A program made the translations under genes and the position numbers. A stretch of 64,000 nucleotides of DNA from Monodelphis domestica. Lineage: Eukaryota > Chordata > Mammalia > Didelphimorphia > Didelphidae. This document shows positions 46,625 through 64,000 of this stretch, one piece after another. Within the stretch, counting starts at the first letter, position 1, and each line of letters starts with the position of its first letter. Location: the NCBI RefSeq assembly GCF_027887165.1, contig NC_077232.1:5120683-5184682 (forward strand), read 5' to 3'. The notes under the pieces were generated by a model, which saw only the letters and a program-made list of their open reading frames with translations, was not told the DNA's origin and searched no databases.

Positions 46625-47145
46625 CTTCTAAAAACTGTCTGTATTCTCTGACAATTTATCAATTGCAGAAAGACTTGTATTGGTATAAATTTGACCCATT
46701 TCTTTATATATTTGAGAAATGAGATCTTTATTAGAAAAACTTGCTGTAAAATTTTTTTCCTATTTTCTGCTTTCCTTCTAATCTTGGCTGCGTTGGTTTT
46801 GTTTGTGCAAAACATTTTTAATTTGATGTAATCACTTGTCCATTTTACATCTTGTAATGTTCTTTATCTCCTTTTTGGTCATAATTTCTTCCCTTATTCA
46901 TAGATCTGACAAGTAAATTATTCTATACTCTCCTAATTTGCTTATGGCATCCCCATATTTTATCTAAATCATGTATCTACTTTGACCTTATCTCACTATA
47001 TAGTGTGAGGTTTGGTTTATACCTAGTTTCTGCCACACTGCTTTCCAGTTTTCCAAGCAATTGTTGTCAAACAGTGATTTGTCCCCAAATCTTGGATCTT
47101 TGGATTTGTCAAAAACCAGATTACAGCAGTCTTTAAAATAGCGAA
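46625..47145 (-). mobile_element. LINE-1 ORF2 C-terminal fragment
   Basis: In reverse it holds the ORF2 text around the WENW-like region: CTTGGCTGCGTTGGTTTTGT, AATTTGATGTAATCACTTGT, CCATTTTACATCTTGTAATG and TTATACCTAGTTTCTGCCAC. It is a separate L1 piece abutting the 5' fragment on its left, since the order is wrong for one element. Confidence 0.75.
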
Positions 47146-47149
47146 GAGA

Positions 47150-47960
47150 CTCCTCTGTTTGATATTTGCCATCCCATCATCTGACCTTAATTTACTTTTC
47201 AAGGCTGTGGTCCCATTGCTTCTTCATGTATTATCTTCTCCAACCACAGCTGCCCATGCTCTGTGCCTCTCATCTGTGTCCTCTGAAGTGTGCACCACAG
47301 GGGGACCATCTGCCATGCTAGAAAACTTCCTTGATTTTTCCTGACATCATGTGCGTGCCAATGGAGCCCCCTGCCTGAGGAGCTGTCATCATTTGCTCTC
47401 ACTCCATCACCAACCCATCTCGTCTCCTTGTCAAACAGATCTTGGACGCCACCCTTTCCTCCTATTCATCTGTAGCCTTTCTTATTGGTTCTGCATGGCA
47501 GGTGCTCATACCCACCAGGACCGTCTCCACTGCCTTCTGGGTGCTGCTCATCTCTAATTCTTCAGAGGCAGGGGGATTCCAGATTTCACGGCCATATAGC
47601 AACATGGGCAAAATATTTGTATTCAGAAGATGGGCTTTTGCAGATTGGGGAAGCATGAGGTTAGTAAAAGGGCTTTGCAGTTTTCCAAAGACAATCTAGC
47701 CTATCCTCCTCTTTTCCAGTTCTGGCTACTGCTCAATATCTGTCTGTATTGAAAATTGTCCAGATTACACACCCTATTGCATACGCGATCCGTTCAGAGG
47801 AATGTTGAAATCTTGGCCTTAGAAACCTTTCATCCACCTGGTCTTTCCCATGTGGATGGTAAGTCCAACCTCCTCTGAGAAATTAGAGATTCATTCAGAG
47901 GCTCACGATGCCTTGCGTCCTGATGAAAACAACACAACTTAATTCACACATACATACACA
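47150..47960 (-). mobile_element. RTE-like LINE reverse-transcriptase fragment
   Basis: A minus frame near 47656-47462 reads MLPQSAKAHLLNTNILPMLL, then YGREIWNPPASEELE and STQKAVETVLVGMSTC. This matches the end of RTE/BovB-type reverse transcriptases (LP..LYG.E.W followed by a Q-A-E-LG pattern). Surrounding text is in mixed frames. The exact family is uncertain. Confidence 0.6.
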
Positions 47961-48660
47961 AAATAATTACACTATAACCACAGGGCAGATGATCTTTCTT
48001 TGTAAGCAGAAAACCCCCAAAGAGATTATATTGTGATAGACAAGCAGGAGTAAAGCATGGCAGCTGACTTTGTTTTCTCTGTCACCATTTTTTTTAATCA
48101 TTAAGGTTCAAGATTTCTTTGGTCACCTCCTTGTAAAAGTGGCCTTTCAAAGGCCTCCCCATTGTATCCCTTCCAGTGTGGATCACCTATCTGTGTAGCT
48201 TAAACAAAAAACAAATAGGGTCCCTTTTCTTCCCCCAAAGCGCCTCAGGTAGTGTGAAAACAGGGCCCAAGTGCAATGTCCCACTACCCTAACTGGAAAA
48301 AAGATTGTTGTCATAACTTCTTGCAGATCTTTTCCATTTCTTTTTTGGTTTGCCCTCTTTCTGCTTTTATGCTTGCACAGAATGCCTTTGCCTAGTAAGT
48401 TAACTTGTGAGGCTCTCCTTGGATCAGTTTTACCCTCCATGGACTCTGATGTAGAAGATTCTGCTCATAGTTATCCATCATCCTTTCCCCATAAATTTAC
48501 AGTCTGAAGCAAACCTGCCACTGGCAGTCATCTCTTTCTGCTTGGCAGATAATGTGAATGTTTGCTGAACAAGACACTCCCTGGGCTCCTTTGGTGGTAT
48601 TGGTTTCACCTTCAAGATAAAATGGTGATAGCCAGTGTACGTGGCATTCTTATTGCCCCT
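47961..48660. other. Non-coding, nothing recognised
   Basis: No exon or named repeat could be supported between the RTE-like fragment and the LTR. Confidence 0.4.
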
Positions 48661-49416
48661 TGTAAGGGTAGTTTTAGGGTTGGGACTTAGTCTAAATTAA
48701 TTTGGTTGCCAGAGAAAATCCCAAATAAAATACCCAAGTCAGTTTGGAAATTTATGATTTTAATTAATATAGAAGGAAGGAATTAAGAAGAAGAGAGAAA
48801 AGAGGGTATAGGATTTCTCCTGCCTGGCCTGTGCCAGGGGGAGTTCAAAGACCATCACCATGAGGTCTTTGAAGATTTCAAGGCTTTCCTAAGAGGATGG
48901 TGTTTGGAAGGTAAAGGAGAAAAGAATCAGCCTAAACTCTGAGAGAGCTCAGTGAAGATGCCTCACCTGAACTAAGCTACTATGCTTCTCCCAATATAGT
49001 ATCAAGGAAAATTCACCTCCAAATCCGGACAATAGCTGCCACCATGCCAAGATGCCGAAATACTCAGCAAGCTGCCGTCAGAGCCACCTCTCTGCAGAAA
49101 AAAATACTGGAGAGAGGAAGTGACATGAAATATATAGACTGTTCCTTGCATCACTTCCTGCATCTCACATGTACCAATGGTAGCTTAAGCTTGACGTAGG
49201 ACAGCCCAGGGATCTTTCAGTTGTTTCTGATTTGTCATTTGCTAGCACATGTCTGTCACTGGTCATCCTCCTAAATACTGAATCCTTAAGTAGGGGTGTA
49301 GACATTCCTGTTTTTGTTAGACTAAGTAGGGAGGAGTAATCTAAAGTTCACACCCTTCCCATTTTTCATTTTCAAGAACTTGCTTCTATAATTCCAGGCT
49401 AAATGTGAATTTTACA
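48661..49416 (-). mobile_element. Solo LTR of an endogenous retrovirus-like element
   Basis: A 756-bp segment starts TGTAAGGG and ends TTTTACA, giving TGTAA/TTACA inverted ends. On the minus strand it shows a CCATTGGT box, TATATATT (near 49136-49130), an ATTAAA signal and a terminus with CTCTGGCAACCAAATTAATT resembling the LTR at 44428-45102. No internal viral gene and no convincing target duplication were found. Confidence 0.65.
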
Positions 49417-49544
49417 TGACTATTTTCTCATAACTGTTCTCTCTCCTTGTTTGATTTGAAATTATGTTCTTGGCTATAATGAGACAATAGTCTGAGCTGA
49501 CCCCAGAACAGTTGCTCATTTGGTTTCAAGCAGGAGATTTCTTT

Positions 49545-49748
49545 TTTACCCCTTACTTACTAAGTCTTGTCTCAGAATCAGTATTGTGTATTGGCTCTAA
49601 GGCAGAAGAGCGGTAAGGGCTAGGCCATGGGGGTTAAGTGACTTGCCCAGGGTCACCCAGCTAGGAAGTGTCAGAGGCCACATTTGAACCAAGGTTCTAC
49701 CCTCTCCAGGCCTGACTCTAGACCCTGAGCCAGCTAGCTGCCTCCAGA
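49545..49748 (-). mobile_element. Marsupial tRNA-derived SINE
   Basis: Reverse copy with GTATTGTGTATTGGCTCTAA, GGGGGTTAAGTGACTTGCCC, AGGGTCACCCAGCTAGGAAG and CCAGCTAGCTGCC at its head. Full length, moderately diverged. Confidence 0.9.
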
Positions 49749-49884
49749 AGCAGGAGTTCTCAATGGTTTTTTAGTGTCATTGACTCCTTTGCCTAGCAGT
49801 CAGTTGAAGCTTTAACTACTTAAAACACAGAGGATAACAAAGAAACCAAGTATATTGAAATACAATTGTCAAATTCTTTTTAAA

Positions 49885-50135
49885 CTAGCTCACATTTATA
49901 AAGTACCTACTGTGTGCCAAGCACTGGGCTAAACACTGAAATTACAATCTCATTTGGTCCTCACAACAATTCTGGGAGATAAGTGCTGCTATTATCCCCA
50001 TTTTATAGAGGACAGTAAGGCAAGTAGAGGTTAAGTGACTTGACCAGGGTCACACAACTACGGCGGCGTCTGAGGTTGGACCTGAATTCGTCTTCTTGAC
50101 TCTGGGCATGGCGTTCTGTCTTCTGCACCTGAGCC
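49885..50135 (-). mobile_element. MIR-family SINE
   Basis: CATTTATAAAGTACCTACTG, GGTCCTCACAACAATTCTGG, CCCCATTTTATAGAGGACAG and TTGACCAGGGTCACACAACT in reversed MIR order. Confidence 0.88.
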
Positions 50136-51389
50136 CAAACTGGGAACTGATGGCTTAGACAGTCATTTTGCTACCACCCTGACCTTAAATGCTGGTGTGG
50201 GTACGCACGATGGCATTATTCTTCTCACGATGAAAGATTTCTAGGGCTTTGGAGCTAGGACAAAAGCCACCTCGTGCAGCCCTGTCTCAGCTTCTCCAGG
50301 GAGCCCCGGGAGTCGCCCTTCATTGGTAGCAAGAACATGAAGCCTGAGCTCCTGTCTCGGTTGTCCGGCACAGATTGCCTCTCATAGGACCACCGGCCAG
50401 CGGAGCTTGTGGATGGACGAAGAACTGCAGGATTCTCTGGGTTCTTTCCTTCCCCCCTGCCACGCTTCTCCAAGAGGCAGGGGCGGCCACCTGGGCCTGG
50501 CGCCATTTTTGAATTTCGTCTTGGCCATGGGCGGGCCACCGAGCAGCCTGGTGGAGAGGATTTCTGGCCCACAGCAGGCCCGATCAGGCGTTTGTAGAAT
50601 TAATGTGTAGACCAAAGCCCGACTCTGGGGCAAGACCTGACCCTCAGCTGGGCTAGGACTATAGACTTCCTAAAGGTGCATTAGACTGGCTTAACAAAAG
50701 GGCGCTTTCTCCAGCCAGAGGCGCTGCCCCAAAGCATGCTGGGTCGTCTGGAGGCCTTCCAGCGAAGGCTGGTCTGGTCTAGCCCAGGCTCTGGTTCAGG
50801 CCTGGCTTGAACAAGTGGGACTCTGCGGTCCCGTATGGCCCGATAGCCACCCCGCACTTCGGCTGTCCAGTTAGGAGAAGGTCTCCTCGGACTCTGCAGA
50901 GCCTGGCCTGGAAGAGCCGGGAAATGGGGACGTCCAGCTGATTGGAATTCTGTATAAAACAGCCATTCCAGGATCTGACTGCGGCATCTCGGCCCACCTA
51001 ATGCGTAGAGCGGAGGGAGGAGGCCGTCTGCTCCTGCCTGCGCATCTGGCTGCCCATTTCTCAGATGAGCCCGTCTCTGCCAGGCCACTTCTTAGGGCTG
51101 AAAGGCATCCCCTGAAGAAACATCTGGACGCCTCGACCGCCGGGCTGGCTCGGAAGCTCCCCTTCTTGAGGGCCTTCGGGCTGAGGCGGCCATAGAGGGG
51201 ATCCCCTGCATTGGGTGCCCTTCCGAGAGCCCGAGGACCACGAGGCAGTGGAATCCTCGGGCTGGGCCGGCCGAGATGAACCCGGATGCAAGGAGGACTC
51301 GAAACTCAGGGGGGTCCCAGGACGCAGGCACGCCGCAGGCAGGCCCGCCGGAGGGCCCTGACCCCCCGCCCAGCACAGCAAGAACGGGA
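50136..51389. other. GC-rich intergenic DNA just downstream of LRP5
   Basis: CpG-containing, repeat-poor sequence with long but unsupported frames on both strands. It may hold distal 3' UTR or regulatory DNA of LRP5. I see no splice-bounded exon. Confidence 0.4.
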
Positions 51390-51581
51390 AACGTTAAGTT
51401 GACACATATTTCCCCACTGTACAAAGTTTCCCAGGCTTGCCCACCCCGGTAGGACGCACGTCTCTGGGTTAAAATCCCAACCATATTTATTTATTTTTTT
51501 AAATCATAAAATATATTTTTCTTTGTTCATATTTAAAAATATTTACAGGGGGGGAAGCAGGCCCAGGCGGAGGGGCCGAGG
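51390..51581 (-). other. LRP5: LRP5 3' UTR, AU-rich
   Basis: Downstream of the stop the minus strand holds TGTAAATATTTTTAAATATG, ATATATTTTATGATT and overlapping AATAAA signals at 51495-51486. Further on is AACTTTGTACAGTG (51428-51415) followed by GGAAATAT. The order and wording match what I recall of the human LRP5 3' UTR, so this is conserved untranslated exon. The exact cleavage site is not visible. The left boundary at about 51390 is where resemblance to the human UTR fades. Confidence 0.8.
51486..51495 (-). promoter_or_regulatory. LRP5: LRP5 polyadenylation signal (AATAAATAAA)
   Basis: Two overlapping AATAAA hexamers lie on the minus strand about 90 nt after the stop codon, inside the conserved AU-rich block. 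Conserved UTR sequence continues past them, so cleavage may occur here or farther downstream. Confidence 0.6.
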
Positions 51582-60205
<8,624 letters not shown>

Positions 60206-62435
60206 CTGGACGGGGGGAGACAGATGAACAAGTCAGCGGCTGCCTGCCGGACAGAAGTTCAGTGACTTGCCCAGGGTCACACAGCCATCACGTAGCAGAG
60301 GCTGGATTTGAACGCAGGGCCTGCTGACCTCGCGCAGGGTGCGCTATCCATGGGACCACTGAGCTTCCGAGGGTGGAGGGCTGTGAATTCCCATCCTCCC
60401 CCCGCCAGGCTAAGTGGCCGGCTAGGCCAGGAATTCCTTAGTCCTCCGGCCCGCCGTTAGACTTCCGGGCCGCGCTCACTGCCGGGGCTGGGAAGGCAGA
60501 GCGACAGACCAGCTCGATGCCTTTCCCTAGGAGAGGGGACGCAGGGCTTCGTCCCGCCACTTCCCCGGGCGGAAACGCCCCCAGCTCCCAGCTAGCTCCG
60601 TCCGAGGCGGGCCAGGCAGGGCCGCAGGGAAGGTCCGGGCAGGGCCCGCCCTCCATCGGCCCTTTCCCAGGCACAAAACGGCCTGCTTTAGCGGTCTATT
60701 GAAGGAGGCCGAAGGGGGGCCGAGGAGCCTTTCCCAAGTTCTAGAGCCAGGCCAGAGGCTGGGCACTCGCGCCGCGGCCCCTCCGGCTCCTCTGGGTCCC
60801 TCCGTGCCCACAGCCAGCCCCAGCCGGCATCTGGGAGAGACGAGTGGGGGGGGGGGGCAGCCGGGAGCGGGGGGGGGGGGGAGACAGGGGGGTAAGAGCC
60901 GGGGACGGGGGGAGGCAGCCGGGAGGCCTTGGAGCAACGAGGGGGCAACGTGGAAGCCAACCCAGGACAGGACACTCTCCCTGCAAGGAGCTTCCTCCTC
61001 CTGCCTGGATATGCAGGAAAACATGGCCGCGCTCCTTCCCCAATCTGGGCCTCGCTTCTTCCAGCCTCCCCCAATGGTTCAGCCCCCCTGGAGGGGCTCC
61101 ACGGGATGGTCGGGACCCCCTGAGGGTCTGATGAGGAAACGGAGGCTGGGAGGGTCACCATCACATGGGCAGACGCCTCTCGCCTCCGCCGAAAGGACCC
61201 GGGTTCAAACAAAGAGGGGCCCCAAAGCCCCTTCTGGCCTAGCAGAGCCCGAGAGGAAACGTTCCGGGCCTGGCTATGGCCCAGCCTCAGAGGAGGAGGA
61301 GCAAAAGGCCGGCCCGAAAAGCTCCGGAGCCAGCTGCACGGCTTCCTCCTCAAGGCTCCTGGACCCTTCCGGCCTGTCTGGAAAGCTGGGACCAGGGAAG
61401 TGTTGGGAGGCTGGAGGGAGCCTCGACCCAAGACTTGGGAATCTGGAATTCCTCGGGAGGTGGGGCGCCCCCTGCCCGTCGCCTTAGATTCTGGGGTTGC
61501 AGGGGCCCGGCGACCTCATCAGGGCTGGCCGCCGGGGAGGACGCGGTCTGCCCGTGGGGATGTGCTCCTGTTCTGCCAACACAGAGACCCCCGTGTCCTG
61601 GGGCGCCCAGTGTCTTTTGCCAGTCCCGGAGGCTGTGCAGGCCAGAGGCAGGATTGGAACCCGGGCCCCAGGACTCAGAGGCCAGCTCCATCCCGCCCCA
61701 TGCGCGCTCCTGCTTCAGAGGAGGCACGGAGGCTGCAAGTCACCAGCTGCTGACTGGTAGCCTTCGTGCCAAGCCTTCCAGGCCAAGGTTTCTGCCCTCC
61801 CCTGTGTAGCCACTGCGAGGCTGCAAGACGCACGGGAAGAAGCGGGCCGGCACGCAGCAGGCGCTCCATCAGTGCTGGCGATGGGTGGACCGCCCTCCCC
61901 CCTGCACCTCCCCGAGGGCCTCGTGTCCAGCCTCGGGCCAGCGCCCCAGGCCATCTCCTAGGTTGCTGTAACTCGGCCAAGAGAAGCTCGATCAGCTCCA
62001 GCATTCACAGATTCACAGACCCAGACTTGGAAGACGCCTCCGAGGCCTCTACGCCAACGGCCCCCATTTTACTGACAGGGGAGAGTGAGGCCCAAAACGG
62101 CTGGAGGACCTGCCGGGAACGTCTCTGCCAATAAATGGCAGAGGGAGGATTCGAATCTGGGGCTCGTGACTCTGAAGCGAGGGTTCTTCTCACACTTATC
62201 ACACTGGCTCTGGCTTATGGAGGGCAGGGTGAGCACCTACTAGGCACCACATGTGTGATCTCACCGGATCCTCCCGACAACCTGGGGAGGCAGGGGCAGA
62301 TAGATCCCTGTTTTGCAGTTTGGGAAACTGAGGCAGACAGCAATTAATGGACTTGCCTGGGTCATTCAGCTAGTAAGTGTTTGAGGCTGGATTTGAACTC
62401 AGATATTGGTCTCTGTCTCTCTGGTCTCTATGTTT
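60206..62435 (-). other. LRP5 intron 18, right part, with SINE relics
   Basis: SINE/MIR copies in reverse lie at 60250-60365 (GTGACTTGCCCAGGGTCACA), 62000-62190 and 62205-62410 (CAGTTTGGGAAACTGAGGCA). G runs at 60846-60857 and 60871-60882 are possible assembly weak spots. The class A repeat 1 and 2 exons of LRP5 were looked for and are not here. Confidence 0.6.
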
Positions 62436-62487
62436 CTTTCTTTCTCCCTCCTTCCTTCTCTGTCTTTGTCTCTCGCTCTCTTCCCGT

Positions 62488-62559
<72 letters not shown>

Positions 62560-62697
62560 GTCTCTGTCTCTCCCTCTTTCTGTCTCTTCCTCCCTCTCTC
62601 TCTCTCTCTCTCCTCCCTCCCTCTCTCCCTCCTCTCTCTCTCTCCCTCTCTCTGTCTCTGTCCCTCTGTCTCTCCCTCGTCTCTCTCTCTCCTCTCT

Positions 62698-62751
<54 letters not shown>

Positions 62752-62789
62752 CCTCTCTTTCTCTCTCTCTCTCCCTCTCTCCCCTCTCT

Positions 62790-62831
<42 letters not shown>

Positions 62832-62965
62832 TCTCTCTCTCTGTCTCTGTCTCTGTCTCTCCCTCTTTCTGTCTCTTCCTCCCTCTCTCTCTCTCTCTCT
62901 CCCCTCCCTCTCTCCCTCTCTCCTCTCTCTGTCTCTGTCTCTGTCTCTCCCTCCGTCTCTCTCTC

Positions 62966-63019
<54 letters not shown>

Positions 63020-63125
63020 CCTCTCTTTCTCTCTCTCTCTCCCTCTCTCCCTCTCTCTCCCTCTCTCTCTCTCTCTGTCTTTCTCTCATCCTCTCTCTGT
63101 CTCTCTCTCTCCCTCCGTCTCTCTC

Positions 63126-63173
<48 letters not shown>

Positions 63174-63239
63174 CTCTCTCTCTCTCCCTCTCTCTCCCCC
63201 CCCCGTCTCTCTCTGTCTGTCCTGCTCTCTTTCTCTCTC

Positions 63240-63280
<41 letters not shown>

Positions 63281-63572
63281 CCCTCTCTCTGTCTCTGTCT
63301 CTGTCTCTCCCTCCGTCTCTCTCCTCTCTCTCTCTCTCTCTCCCTCTCTCTCTCCCCCCCCTCGTCTCTGTCTGTCTGTCTCTCTCTTCCTCTCCCCCCT
63401 CTCTCCCTCCGTCTCTCTCTCTCTCTCTCTCTCCATCTCTCTCCCTCTCTCTCTCTCCTCCCTCTCTCTCTCTCCCTCTCTCTCCCCCCCCCCCCGTCTC
63501 TGTCTGTCTGTCTGTCTCTTTCTCTCTCTCCCCCTCCCCCTCCCTCTCTCCCTCGTTCTCTCTCTGTCTCTC
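62436..63572 (+). repeat. Giant (CT)n array in LRP5 intron 18
   Basis: About 1.1 kb of nearly pure pyrimidine with CTGTCTCTG, CCCTC and C8-C11 interruptions. It arose next to a MIR and shows higher-order duplication (about 289 and 268 bp). In the LRP5 pre-mRNA it is a GA tract. Reading frames of several hundred Ser/Leu or Arg/Glu codons over it are artefacts. Confidence 0.97.
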
Positions 63573-64000
63573 ATATGGTCTCTTCTGGAAAAAAGCCTCA
63601 TTTGTTCCTCAGCGTCTCATAGGACACAGTAATCACTGCAGGCTTCAGAGGCCTCATCCGGAGGGACACATAGAAGGTTTTCCCTTTGGATGGTCACTTT
63701 CCTTTGCGCCTGTCCCAGGGAGTGTGGAGCCTCTCCCCTGGAGCTTTCTTTGGTCCTATGGGCCTCCCTGGGCCTCCCTGGGCCTCGCTGCTTCCCCGCG
63801 TGTGGCCCTTCAGTGACCACCTCACGGCCGCAGGACAAAAAGGGAGCTCCTCGGCCTCGAACTTGAACGCTGTCCATGGCTAGGCCTTCAGAGCTCCAGG
63901 GGCCCTCCCCCCGAGCACGCTCCCCTGCAGCCCAGCTGGAAATCTTGGAGCTACCTGACTTCGGGAGTCCATCTCCCACCTCCCAGCCTTTGCTATACCC
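63573..64000. other. LRP5 intron 18, unrecognised
   Basis: Sequence to the window edge with a short GGGCCTCCCT tandem near 63760-63785. No exon is seen. Confidence 0.4.

Noticed and set aside
44428-49416. Possible provirus between the two LTR-like segments
   Set aside because: The two lie in opposite orientations, and only L1, RTE-like and unrecognised DNA lies between them. No gag, pol or env text is present.
60688-61487. Frames of 247 and 262 codons on opposite strands in LRP5 intron 18
   Set aside because: Overlapping antisense frames in GC-rich intron sequence with low-complexity Pro/Gly/Arg content. No homology is recognised.
62377-63816. Open frames of 400-479 codons rich in Ser/Leu, and Arg/Glu on the other strand
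   Set aside because: They are produced by the CT/GA dinucleotide array, which has no stop codons in several frames. They are not proteins.
60206-64000. Search for LRP5 exons encoding LDLR class A repeats 1 and 2
   Set aside because: No minus-strand sequence with the C...DC.D.SDE pattern was found, so exon 18 must lie beyond the window.

Overview
The window is vertebrate nuclear DNA and almost certainly marsupial. It is dense in the tRNA-derived SINEs typical of metatherian genomes (TGGCTCAGTGGAT head, B box GGTTCAAATC, tail reading GACGGAAGGTAAGGG). It also carries opossum-style LINE-1 3' ends, L2/MIR relics, an RTE-like fragment, LTRs and a hAT transposon. Intron-bearing genes, a CpG island and a eukaryotic tRNA gene rule out a prokaryote. 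The species cannot be fixed from the sequence alone.

One protein-coding gene is certain. The last five exons of LRP5, the Wnt co-receptor, lie on the minus strand between 60205 and 51582. They encode the third LDLR class A repeat, the transmembrane helix and the whole cytoplasmic tail with its five PPPSP-type motifs, followed by a conserved AU-rich 3' UTR (about 51581-51390). All splice sites are GT/AG and all phases agree, giving 281 residues plus stop. Earlier exons lie beyond the right edge.

Between 51.4 and 38.7 kb is an intergenic stretch filled with SINEs, L1, L2, RTE and LTR sequence. At 37.2-38.7 kb is a CpG island with six CCAAT boxes, a YY1-type element and a candidate minus-strand first exon with a GTGAG donor. 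In mammals the gene following LRP5 on the same strand is PPP6R3, so this is inferred to be the PPP6R3 promoter and non-coding first exon, with 1-37755 as its first intron. A complete tRNA-Ala(AGC) gene (38371-38443, plus strand) lies about 0.5 kb upstream and points away.

The left 36 kb holds no exon I can support. It contains MIR and L2 relics in both orientations, several L1 pieces, about a dozen SINEs, a 485-bp hAT inserted in a SINE, a (CCTT)n array and an unexplained 119-bp inverted repeat with 96% identical arms. No new gene system is evident. The most useful leads are the inverted repeat, the complementary purine and pyrimidine arrays flanking LRP5 exons 19-21, the divergent tRNA/Pol II promoter and the datable nested insertions.
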